DNA of 64,000 bases from Dehalococcoidia bacterium. Its GTDB lineage: Bacteria > Chloroflexota > Dehalococcoidia > Lucifugimonadales > Australimonadaceae. A model generated the notes under the pieces. It searched no databases and had not been told where the DNA came from. It saw only the letters and a program-made list of their open reading frames with translations. Position 1 is the first letter of the stretch. The number at the start of each line of letters is the position of its first letter. The DNA lies in assembly GCA_022820645.1 (NCBI GenBank), contig JAJEFD010000019.1, positions 128,279-192,278 of the forward strand. Direction: 5' to 3'. This document shows positions 1-7,051 of this stretch, in pieces. The translations under genes and the position numbers were made by a program.

Positions 1-93
1 CGGCTCTTCTTCGCCGCCACAGGCAGCAAGGACGATGGAGAGCACCAAGCTCAACGCCGCCAAGACCGCAAACATCCGAATCTTCTGTGCCAT
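1..93 (-). CDS. lipoprotein, N-terminal fragment (runs off the window)
   Basis: Only the first 31 codons are present; the gene continues beyond the left edge. The translation starts MAQKIRMF, followed by a hydrophobic stretch and the lipobox LAAC, then GGEEEP. This is a standard type II signal peptide with the lipidated cysteine at residue 25. A strong ribosome binding site (GGGAGG) sits about 6 bases upstream of the ATG, so the start is secure. Proteins of this kind in these bacteria are often solute-binding proteins of transporters, but nothing after the signal is visible, so the function is unknown. Confidence 0.75.
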   Translation of the reverse strand, partial: MAQKIRMFAVLAALSLVLSIVLAACGGEEEP

Positions 94-154
94 GCGAGAA
101 ACCTCCCTGCATCTGTCGCCGTGCCTCGCTGGCACGACGGCTTATGACCTTTGG

Positions 155-179
155 CAGATAGCCTGCGTAACGCTATCTG
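155..179. promoter_or_regulatory. operator-like inverted repeat
   Basis: CAGATAGC and GCTATCTG form a perfect 8-bp inverted repeat separated by 9 bases. It lies in the 200-base gap between the leftward lipoprotein gene and the rightward small gene at 295. A shorter hairpin (CGTGCC/GGCACG) lies just left of it at 120-136. The dyad could be a regulator site or part of a leader structure; no cognate regulator is visible nearby. Confidence 0.35.
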
Positions 180-294
180 TCCGGTGTAGGTGCTGTCAAT
201 CGTTGACGCAGAATTCGCCGGATCAGTAGGAACACTTGCTGCGAAACGGGTGGGCGTACGTGGCGGTTGTGCGCTGCACTGCTAGAATCGGCGC

Positions 295-648
295 ATGGTC
301 TACAGACAGGGCATGAACCGCGCCAAGCTGCGGGAAGGCTCCGGCAAGGGCACTGAGGTCGCGGACGAGCACTTCCACGAAGTCGCCGGTTCCAAGGACT
401 TCTACGTCTACGTGACTCCCAACCGCAAGGCGAAGGGTTACGAAGCGTTGCGCGACTGGCTCCGCGAGCAGGGCTACACCGTGACCGTGTCCGACGACGC
501 TCCGCTCCTGCCTGCGAAGGGTTACAAGGCGATAAAGGTCACCACAGCCACCGGCGTACTCTCCGACGAGGCAGTGCGGCGCGCGCACCGCTGGGCTCAC
601 CAGCGCAACTTTCTGCACAGCTTCTTCAAACCCCTGCGAGGGGTATGA
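295..648 (+). CDS. small protein of unknown function, coupled to polA
   Basis: A 117-residue protein I do not recognise. It is basic and mixed alpha/beta in character, with no signal peptide or membrane segment. The ATG at 295 is preceded by TAGAAT, which resembles a -10 box only about 8 bases away, so a leaderless or very short-leader transcript is possible; a second ATG lies at 313. The stop codon overlaps the polA start as ATGA (645-648), the usual sign of translational coupling, and this is the main argument that the gene is real. It could be a small accessory of DNA metabolism, but nothing in its sequence shows that. Confidence 0.6.
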   Translation: MVYRQGMNRAKLREGSGKGTEVADEHFHEVAGSKDFYVYVTPNRKAKGYEALRDWLREQGYTVTVSDDAPLLPAKGYKAIKVTTATGVLSDEAVRRAHRWAHQRNFLHSFFKPLRGV

Positions 649-3467
649 GCATGGCGCGCAGGTCTCCGCCGGAAGGCGCCCCTTCCCTGTTCGGTGAGCC
701 GGAGTCCGCCTCCGCGCAACGGGAGACACCTTTGCTGTTGCTGATGGACGGCCATGCGATGGTCTTCCGCGCGTGGTTCGCGCTCCGGCAGGCGCAACCG
801 CTCACCATCCGGGCGACAGGCGAGGACGTGCGGGGCGTCTACTCCTTCACCACCACATTCTTCAAGACCCTTGCCGACCACAGGCCCACGCACGTCGCCA
901 TCGCGTTCGATACGCCGGAACGCACTTTCCGCGATGAGTTGTACGCGGACTACAAGGCGACCCGTCCCCCTATCCCACCCGAACTCACGCAGAACGTCGA
1001 GCGTGTGAAGCAGGTGATGAACGCCTTTCGCGTCCCCGTCCTCGAATCGCCCGGCTATGAGGCCGACGACGTACTCGGCACGATCGCGGCCTGGAGCACC
1101 AAGCACGGCGTGGACACGCTCATCGCCACCGGCGACACCGACACGCTGCAACTCGTCTCACCGCACGTCCGCGTCCTGCTCACCACCGGATTCGGCGACA
1201 CCCGGATCTACGACGTGGAGGCCGTTCGCGAGCGGTACGGCGGGCTCGAACCCGACCAGCAGCGCGACGTAAAGGCGCTCACCGGCGATACGTCCGACAA
1301 CATCCCCGGTGTTCCCGGCATCGGCCAGAAGACCGCGGTGAAACTCATCAGCGAGTTCGGCAGCGCCGAGTCGCTCGTCGAGCGCGTGGACGAGGTGACG
1401 CCGCCTCGTATCCAGGGCCTCGTGCGCGAGCACGCGGAGCAGTTGCTCAAGAGCAAGCACCTCGTGACCATCGAGACCGCAGCGCCGACGGAGTTCGATT
1501 TCGACGCCGCAGCGTTCGGCGGCTTCTCCCGCGACGAGGTGTTGGACGTGTTCCGCGAACTGGAGTTCAGCAGCCTCGTCGCGCGCATCCCGCCGCCTCC
1601 CGGCGAGCAGCAGCCCGCAGCAGCAAGCGAGGTTGCAGTCGAGCCGCAATCGATGTTCGGGGCGGACGTGCGCGTGAACGTCGTCGATACGCCTGCCGCA
1701 CTCGATGCGCTTGCGGAACGGTTGCGCGCCGCGGATACGCTCGTCGTGGAGGCGCACGCGGCTGTTCCACGAGCGATGGAGTCCGGACTCGTCGGGCTGG
1801 CGTTCGCCGTCGACGAAAGCGAGGGCTTCTACGTGCCGGTTGGCCATACGGAAGGGGTGCAGCTCTCTGCGGAAGAGGCGCTGCCCATTATCCTGCCGGT
1901 GCTCACGAGTAAGCCCGTCTCCGGCCACAACCTCAATTTCACGCTGACGCTGCTGTCCAACTACGGGCTGCCGCCGACCGCCGTAAGCGTCGCGTTCGAC
2001 ACGGTGATCGCGGCGCATCTCACTGGCGAGAAGGCGCTGTCGCTCAAACCGCTCGCTTTCAACCGATTGAACGTGGAGTTGCAGGCGCTGACCGACCTGA
2101 CCGGCACAGGACGCAAGCAGATCACGTTCGACGCCGTCCCGGTGAAGGACGCCGGGGGATACGCCGCGACCGCCGCTGCAGTGACGCTGCAACTGCAGCA
2201 TGCGCTCGCCGAGGACATGGAGCGCGACGGTCTCACGACCTACCACGACAAGCACGCGATGCCGCTCGTGCCCGTGCTCGCGCGTATGCAGACCCATGGC
2301 ATCGCCATAGACGAGAGCGTGCTCGCCGAACTGAATGAAGAGATCGCGGGCGAGATAGAGATAGAGGAGCGCGAGGCCTACGAAGCGGTTGGACACGAGT
2401 TCAACATCAACTCGCCGTCCCAGCTCGGGGACCTGCTCTTCAAGGAACTCAAACTGCCGTCGGGCCGGAGGACGCAGACGGGCTACTCGACCGACGCATC
2501 AATCCTGGAGAACCTGCGCGACCACCATCCGGTGATCGGCCATGTTCTGCGCTACCGGGAGCTGACCAAGCTGAAGTCCACCTACGTGGACACCCTTCCA
2601 CAGCAGGTGAACCCGCGTACGGGCCGCATCCACACGACCTACAACCAGGCGGGCTCCGCCACGGGCAGACTCGCCAGCGCCGATCCCAACCTGCAGAACA
2701 TCCCCATCCGCACGCCGCTCGGCTTGCGCGTCAGGGAGGCGTTCATCGCAGAGCAACGCCCCGAGTGGATGCTGCTCAGCGCCGACTACTCGCAGATAGA
2801 CCTGCGCGTGCTTGCGCATCTCTCACAGGACCCGGCGCTCATGGCTGCGTTCGAGCGCGGAGAGGACATCCACTCCTCTACCGCGTCGCTAATCTACGGT
2901 GTGCCGCTCGGCGAGGTGAACAGGGACATGCGCCGCCTCGCCAAGGTGATGAACTTCGGTGTCGCCTACGGGCTCAGCGCTTTCGGCATATCGCAGCAGA
3001 CCGAGCTCACCCGCGAAGAAGGCGCTGCGTTCATCGAGTCGTACTTCGGCACGTACCCGACGGTGAAAGCCTTCCTCGATGGCACTGTGGAACGTGCGAA
3101 GGCGGACGGCTACGCGGAGACGCTCCTGGGCCGCCGGCGTTACATCCCCGAGTTGCGCTCGCCGCACTACCCGGTGCGCCAGGCGGGCGAACGCATCGCG
3201 CTCAACATGCCGGTGCAAGGCACCTCCGCCGACGTCATCAACGAGGCGATGGTCACCATCCAGCGCCGCCTCGAAGAGGACGGCTTCCGCAGCAGGATGT
3301 TGCTGCAGGTGCACGACGAGTTGTTGTTCGAGTTGCCCGTAGAGGAGGAAGGGGAGCTCGTCGCGATGTTGCAAGACGTGATGCCGAACGCACTGGAGAT
3401 GAGCGTACCGGTGCAGATAGACGTCAAGACCGGGCCTACCTGGGCGTCGATGACCTACGCGGAGTAA
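645..3467 (+). CDS. polA: DNA polymerase I
   Basis: Repair and Okazaki-fragment polymerase with three domains in order. Residues ~20-310 are the 5'-3' exonuclease (YEADDVLGT near 137 and the helix-hairpin-helix GDTSDNIPGVPGIGQKT near 216). Residues ~340-530 are a 3'-5' exonuclease-like domain, and ~540-940 are the polymerase. Motif A (SADYSQIDLR, ~713), motif B (KVMNFGVAYG, ~767) and motif C (QVHDELLFE, ~888) are intact. In the middle domain the four metal ligands appear lost: the DTE site reads EAH, the NYD site NFT, and the final aspartate site an alanine run. Proofreading is therefore probably absent, as in Taq. At 940 residues the length is normal. The start could also be the ATG at 651. 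Confidence 0.97.
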   Translation: MSMARRSPPEGAPSLFGEPESASAQRETPLLLLMDGHAMVFRAWFALRQAQPLTIRATGEDVRGVYSFTTTFFKTLADHRPTHVAIAFDTPERTFRDELYADYKATRPPIPPELTQNVERVKQVMNAFRVPVLESPGYEADDVLGTIAAWSTKHGVDTLIATGDTDTLQLVSPHVRVLLTTGFGDTRIYDVEAVRERYGGLEPDQQRDVKALTGDTSDNIPGVPGIGQKTAVKLISEFGSAESLVERVDEVTPPRIQGLVREHAEQLLKSKHLVTIETAAPTEFDFDAAAFGGFSRDEVLDVFRELEFSSLVARIPPPPGEQQPAAASEVAVEPQSMFGADVRVNVVDTPAALDALAERLRAADTLVVEAHAAVPRAMESGLVGLAFAVDESEGFYVPVGHTEGVQLSAEEALPIILPVLTSKPVSGHNLNFTLTLLSNYGLPPTAVSVAFDTVIAAHLTGEKALSLKPLAFNRLNVELQALTDLTGTGRKQITFDAVPVKDAGGYAATAAAVTLQLQHALAEDMERDGLTTYHDKHAMPLVPVLARMQTHGIAIDESVLAELNEEIAGEIEIEEREAYEAVGHEFNINSPSQLGDLLFKELKLPSGRRTQTGYSTDASILENLRDHHPVIGHVLRYRELTKLKSTYVDTLPQQVNPRTGRIHTTYNQAGSATGRLASADPNLQNIPIRTPLGLRVREAFIAEQRPEWMLLSADYSQIDLRVLAHLSQDPALMAAFERGEDIHSSTASLIYGVPLGEVNRDMRRLAKVMNFGVAYGLSAFGISQQTELTREEGAAFIESYFGTYPTVKAFLDGTVERAKADGYAETLLGRRRYIPELRSPHYPVRQAGERIALNMPVQGTSADVINEAMVTIQRRLEEDGFRSRMLLQVHDELLFELPVEEEGELVAMLQDVMPNALEMSVPVQIDVKTGPTWASMTYAE

Positions 3468-3482
3468 CAAGCCGCAGCGGTT

Positions 3483-4289
3483 TCAGCTGCGGAGGTCCCC
3501 CTGGGGCGGAGCCTCCTCGGCAAGCGAGGCGATCTCCTCCTCCAGCGCTTGTACCGCCGCGAAATCTTCCTCCATCAGCCTGTAGCACCGCTCCACGTAC
3601 AACTGTGCCAGCCGTGCTCCCGCGTCGGAGGAATCCCGTGCCGCTCGGCGCACACGCTCGGCCCAGAAGCGCTCGGGCAGGGCTTGCCCCAACGCCTGCA
3701 GTGAGACGTTGGTCTCCTCCACGAGGCCATCGTCCTGCGACTCGAGCGCGAACCGCATCGTCCCGACCAGCTTCGACAGCTCCGCGAGGCGGTCGCGGTC
3801 GCTCATCAGTCCATAGACCACCTGCTGCACGCTGCCGCCAGGGTCTCCCGCGTCGCCGGGCAGCGAACGTTCCGAGGCAGACGGCGCGGGCTGGGGGTTG
3901 GCATCGAGGTAGCGCTGGTAGAGAGTTTCGTATTCGTGCACGGCCTCCGTGGCTTGCCGCATCGCGGCCTGCAGGTCGCCCAGCACCATGTCGCCCCCCC
4001 AGACGAAGTCGTCGCCGCGCAGCTCCGCCAGGTGGCGCAGCGGCTCGATCGACTCCACCTCTTCGGGGATGGGCGGGGCGGCGAAACTGCCACCCCCGTC
4101 GCCGATCATCTCGCTCGCGAGTCCGCCCAACTGCGCTGCGAGCATGGGCGGCAGATACTTGCTCATGTCCATCTTTACCGGCAAGAGGACGACGTACGTC
4201 GCCAGCAACCCGGCTTGCGGGTTGCCGAAGTAGAGCAGCGCGTGCCCTTTCGGGCGGGACTCGTCGCCGATCTCGAACGTAAGCGCCAC
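3483..4289 (-). CDS. conserved-looking protein of unknown function
   Basis: A 268-residue soluble protein with no motif I can assign. The first ~45 residues look like a beta-rich domain (ALLYFGNPQAGLLATYVVLLPV). The middle (90-145) is acidic and helical, then a Pro/Ser-rich linker of about 20 residues (PQPAPSASE), then a helical C-terminal third ending in an acidic coiled-coil-like segment (LMEEDFAAVQALEEEIASL). There is no signal peptide. It converges on polA with only 15 bases between the stops and has no operon partner. Codon use looks like its neighbours, so it appears native. Confidence 0.65.
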   Translation of the reverse strand: MALTFEIGDESRPKGHALLYFGNPQAGLLATYVVLLPVKMDMSKYLPPMLAAQLGGLASEMIGDGGGSFAAPPIPEEVESIEPLRHLAELRGDDFVWGGDMVLGDLQAAMRQATEAVHEYETLYQRYLDANPQPAPSASERSLPGDAGDPGGSVQQVVYGLMSDRDRLAELSKLVGTMRFALESQDDGLVEETNVSLQALGQALPERFWAERVRRAARDSSDAGARLAQLYVERCYRLMEEDFAAVQALEEEIASLAEEAPPQGDLRS

Positions 4290-4398
4290 CGACCCCTCCT
4301 TGCGTACGAGAGGTTACAGGTTCTCGCCAACCCGTGCGAGCACTCTTGCGCGCCATGAGCGTGTTGACCGTCCCGTGCGGGAACGGCAAGAATCATCC

Positions 4399-4428
4399 TT
4401 GACAGTCCTCATGCGCCGTTCGTAGCCT
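4399..4428 (+). promoter_or_regulatory. candidate sigma-70 promoter of the Mrp operon
   Basis: A consensus -35 TTGACA (4399-4404) is followed after 18 bases by TAGCCT (4423-4428), an imperfect -10. Transcription would start near 4435, about 20 bases before the small leader reading frame at 4454 and 45 bases before mrpE. It is the only good hexamer pair in the gap between the leftward gene ending at 4289 and mrpE. Confidence 0.5.
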
Positions 4429-4453
4429 GCTACCCGCGTCAGGCGAGCGAAAC

Positions 4454-4483
4454 ATGAGCGCAGTGCGAACCTTGGTCGAATGA
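4454..4483 (+). CDS. possible 9-residue leader peptide before mrpE
   Basis: ATG at 4454 opens a frame of nine codons (MSAVRTLVE) ending in TGA at 4481-4483. That stop overlaps the mrpE start as ATGA, the same overlap used between the structural genes downstream. The leader has a modest upstream purine box, while mrpE itself has no clear ribosome binding site. Ribosomes finishing the leader could therefore feed mrpE. A frame this short can arise by chance, so this is inference. Confidence 0.35.
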   Translation: MSAVRTLVE

Positions 4484-5091
4484 GCAACGAACCCCGTCAG
4501 GTGGATGTCCGGCCCACCAAGCTACGCCAGACGTTCAGATGGACAGTCCAAACGCTGGCCCTCTTCGTCGTGTGGCTGGCGTTCTCCGGTCACACCCAGA
4601 TCGAGTTCCTCATCATGGGTGCGATCGCTGCAGTGATCGGGACTGCGCTCACCCACTGGCTGTTCGCAGGCGACCAGGAAGCGCGTTTCAGGCATAAGCC
4701 ATACCCGCCCTCGTGGTTCGTCCCCGCAACGTTCCGCGTCGTCCTCTACGCTCCGTGGCTGCTCTGGGAGATAGCGCTCTCCAATATCCACGTGGCCTAT
4801 CTCGTACTGCATCCCCGGCTGCCGGTGGAACCGAGCCTCGTGGAGTTCGAGACGTCTCTGCGGTCGGAGACAGCGCAGGTGCTGCTTGCGCAGTCCATCA
4901 CGCTCACTCCGGGCACGGTGACAGTGGACGTTTCGAACGGGATGTTCATGGTGCACTGTCTCTCTGCCAAGAGCAGGCAGGGCATGGAAGAGGGAAGCAT
5001 CCAGCGCAAGGTGGCGGGGATATTCGCCGAAGAAGCTCCCGACAGCGTGCAACTCACGGACGTGGTTGCTGTCGAACAGGTGTTGCCGTGA
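4480..5091 (+). CDS. mrpE: Na+/H+ antiporter subunit E (MrpE/MnhE)
   Basis: A 203-residue membrane subunit, first gene of an 11-gene Mrp-type operon. Mrp complexes exchange Na+ (or K+) for H+ across the cytoplasmic membrane. Two hydrophobic helices lie at about residues 20-60 (LALFVVWLAFSGHTQIEFLI), a third near 85-105, followed by a soluble C-terminal half with the family signature SITLTPGTVTVDV and an acidic tail. The subunit is a little longer than typical (about 160) because of an extended N-terminus. The start is set by ATGA overlap with a possible leader peptide. The stop overlaps mrpF. Confidence 0.9.
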   Translation: MSNEPRQVDVRPTKLRQTFRWTVQTLALFVVWLAFSGHTQIEFLIMGAIAAVIGTALTHWLFAGDQEARFRHKPYPPSWFVPATFRVVLYAPWLLWEIALSNIHVAYLVLHPRLPVEPSLVEFETSLRSETAQVLLAQSITLTPGTVTVDVSNGMFMVHCLSAKSRQGMEEGSIQRKVAGIFAEEAPDSVQLTDVVAVEQVLP

Positions 5092-5393
5092 GCGTGCTGT
5101 TCGTAACCATGCTTGCCGTTGCGGCGGCCATCAACGCCGCGCTGTTCTACCGCCTTCTCGTTGGCCGCACCGCATTCGACCGCCTGCTGGCCGCCGCGGC
5201 CATCGGCACGAATGCAGTCATCCTGCTCGTGCTCATCGGGTTCGTGTTCGAACGTCCCGACATGTTCGTTGACCTTGCACTGAGCTACGCGCTGCTCAAC
5301 TTCATCGGCACGGTTGCAGTGGGCAAGTACCTGGAGACGCGCCAGCACCAGTTGTGGTCGCTGATACACAGCGCGGAAGAGGAGGACGCATGA
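5088..5393 (+). CDS. mrpF: antiporter subunit F (MrpF/MnhF)
   Basis: A 101-residue protein with three predicted transmembrane helices (residues ~3-20, 30-52, 60-82), typical of MrpF, with the conserved ALSYALLNFIGTVAVGKYLE segment in the third helix. The start is GTG at 5088, overlapping the mrpE stop as GTGA. MrpF packs with MrpE and MrpG on one side of Mrp and Mbh complexes. Identification rests on length, topology and position between E and G. Confidence 0.87.
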   Translation: MSVLFVTMLAVAAAINAALFYRLLVGRTAFDRLLAAAAIGTNAVILLVLIGFVFERPDMFVDLALSYALLNFIGTVAVGKYLETRQHQLWSLIHSAEEEDA

Positions 5394-5692
5394 GCATCGC
5401 AGGCAGCGTGCTCATCGCGCTGGGGCTCGCGTTCATGGTCATCACGGCGTTGGGCATGATGCGTCTGCCGGACTTCTACTCCCGCGTGCACGCCGTTTCC
5501 AAGTCCGAGACGCTGGGTATCGCGCTGGTGCTCCTGGGCCTCATCCTGCATGAAGGCGCCACGCTGGTGAGCCTGAAGATAGGGCTCATACTGGTGTTCG
5601 TTGCGGTTGCGAACCCGGTGGGCGCGCACCTCCTGACCCGGGCCGCGCTGCGCACCGGGCAGTTGCCCTGGCGGAGAGGAGACGGCGAATGA
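5390..5692 (+). CDS. mrpG: antiporter subunit G (MrpG/MnhG)
   Basis: A 100-residue, three-helix membrane protein with the MrpG signature RLPDFYSRVHAVSKSETLG between helices 1 and 2. It overlaps mrpF by ATGA at 5390-5393. Its stop overlaps the next gene in the same way, so subunits E, F, G and the MbhD-like protein would be made in a coupled ratio. Confidence 0.9.
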   Translation: MSIAGSVLIALGLAFMVITALGMMRLPDFYSRVHAVSKSETLGIALVLLGLILHEGATLVSLKIGLILVFVAVANPVGAHLLTRAALRTGQLPWRRGDGE

Positions 5693-5934
5693 TCTGGTGG
5701 CTTGAGTTGTCGCTGTTCGGCCTGCTCGTGGTGGCCGCGCTGATCGCTCTCTCGGTGCGGGACATGATTGCGGCGGTGGCGACGCTGTCCGTGTACAGCT
5801 TCCTGGCCGCTACACTCCTTGCGCTGATGGGCGCGGTCGACGTCGCGCTGACCGAGGCGGCGCTGGGCGCGGGCGTGACCGGCGTACTGCTGGTGGGCGC
5901 TGTCAGCGTCGTGGACAGGAGAACCCCGGATTGA
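5689..5934 (+). CDS. MbhD-like subunit (DUF4040), part of the MrpA C-terminus
   Basis: An 81-residue protein with three transmembrane helices matching the DUF4040/MbhD module: VRDMIAAVATLSVYSFLAA followed by the charged segment VDVALTEAALGAGVTGVL. The buried glutamate in ALTEAALG is the conserved residue thought to lie on the ion path. In classical Mrp systems this module is fused to the large MrpA subunit; here it is a free-standing gene, as in membrane-bound hydrogenases (Mbh). Start ATG overlaps mrpG by four bases. Confidence 0.82.
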   Translation: MIWWLELSLFGLLVVAALIALSVRDMIAAVATLSVYSFLAATLLALMGAVDVALTEAALGAGVTGVLLVGAVSVVDRRTPD

Positions 5935-6227
5935 AGCTGCTCATGCTGGCATTCCTCGCGGGGTTGGTTGCCCTGCTCGTCTGGGCGTCGGCCGATCTGC
6001 CGGACCGCGCGGATCCCCATGCGCCTGCGAACCAACATCTCTCCCCCGAGTTGACCGAGATGACAGAGTCCGAGGTCGTGATTCCGAACCTCGTCTCCGC
6101 CATCCTGGCCGACTTCCGGAGCTACGACACACTTGGAGAGACGTTTGTCATCTTCACCGCCGGCTTAGCCGTTCTCCTCGTGCTGCAGCGCAGCCGCCGG
6201 GTCCCCGAGGAGGATGGGGATGAATGA
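5931..6227 (+). CDS. MbhE-like subunit (end of MrpA)
   Basis: A 98-residue membrane protein with a TTG start overlapping the previous stop (TTGA, 5931-5934). One helix lies at the N-terminus and one near residues 65-82, separated by a polar segment containing VIPNLVSAILADFRSYDTLGE. That stretch is the hallmark of MbhE and the end of MrpA. Together with the preceding gene it supplies the C-terminal portion of MrpA as two separate polypeptides. Confidence 0.82.
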   Translation: MKLLMLAFLAGLVALLVWASADLPDRADPHAPANQHLSPELTEMTESEVVIPNLVSAILADFRSYDTLGETFVIFTAGLAVLLVLQRSRRVPEEDGDE

Positions 6228-6675
6228 CCGTTACGACAGCGTGATACTCCACTTCGTCGTGCGGGTAGTGATGATTCCGCTCATCATCGTGTTCGGCATC
6301 TATGTGCTGCTACACGGCGAGCTCAGCCCGGGCGGCGGCTTCCAGGCGGGGGCTATCGTCGCCGCAGCGCTGCTGCTCGTGCGTCTCGCGCTGGGCAACC
6401 GGCAGGCAGCGCTGCGTATACCGCAGGGACTCCTGATCTGGCTGGCGTGCATCGGCCTCGGTATCTACATGTTCGGGGGCATCCTGCCGCTCATCCTCGG
6501 CGCGAACTTCCTCGACTATGCTCCCATTCCGGTGGAGTGGTACAACCAGTTCGCCGGTGAGCACCGGACCCCCCGCTCCATGGGTATCTTCATCATCGAG
6601 TTCGGCGTGTTCTTCGGCGTGGCGGCTGTGCTGGTGCTGATCTACGACCTCATCGCAGGCAGCTCGCGCCAATGA
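6214..6675 (+). CDS. mrpB: antiporter subunit B (MrpB/MnhB)
   Basis: A 153-residue protein with four transmembrane helices and the MnhB signature ELSPGGGFQAGAIVAAALLL near residues 32-52. It overlaps the MbhE-like gene by 14 bases from the ATG at 6214, or by 8 bases if the internal ATG at 6220 is used. It is longer than the shortest MrpB proteins because of a loop (residues ~100-125) between helices 3 and 4. Confidence 0.9.
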   Translation: MGMNDRYDSVILHFVVRVVMIPLIIVFGIYVLLHGELSPGGGFQAGAIVAAALLLVRLALGNRQAALRIPQGLLIWLACIGLGIYMFGGILPLILGANFLDYAPIPVEWYNQFAGEHRTPRSMGIFIIEFGVFFGVAAVLVLIYDLIAGSSRQ

Positions 6676-7049
6676 TCGACGAGATCGCAGCACGCTTCCC
6701 GTACTGGGCGATCGCGGTACTCCTCGTCGTTGGCCTGTACGGCATGATCGGCAAACGCAGCCTCGTGAAGCAGGTCATCGGCCTGAGCATCTTCCAGTCG
6801 GCCATCATCCTCTTCTTCATCAGCGGTTCCCTACTGGAAGGGGCGACCCTCCCCATCCTCTACAGCGTGCACGGCGGTGAGCATGCGAACCCGGACGACT
6901 TCGTGAACCCGCTGCCACACGTGCTCATGCTCACCGCCATCGTTGTCGGGGTGGCAATCACCGGTGTTGCACTCAGCTTCCTCGTTTCCATCTACCGCGA
7001 GTTCGGGACGCTCGACGAACGCGAGATGCTGGACGAGATGAGGAAGTAG
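6672..7049 (+). CDS. mrpC: antiporter subunit C (MrpC/MnhC, NuoK-like)
   Basis: A 125-residue, three-helix NuoK/MrpC homologue. The family pattern is visible: VGLYGMIGKRSLVKQVIGL, then a loop, then LPHVLMLTAIVVGVAITGVA. It overlaps mrpB by ATGA, and mrpD starts two bases after its stop. NuoK-type subunits help carry ions between the membrane arm and the antiporter subunits. Confidence 0.9.
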   Translation: MIDEIAARFPYWAIAVLLVVGLYGMIGKRSLVKQVIGLSIFQSAIILFFISGSLLEGATLPILYSVHGGEHANPDDFVNPLPHVLMLTAIVVGVAITGVALSFLVSIYREFGTLDEREMLDEMRK

Positions 7050-7051
7050 CC

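Noticed and set aside
2765-4282. 505-codon plus-strand frame over the end of polA and the unknown gene
   Set aside because: It overlaps polA motif B and C in another frame and is Arg/Ala/Pro-rich, a shadow.
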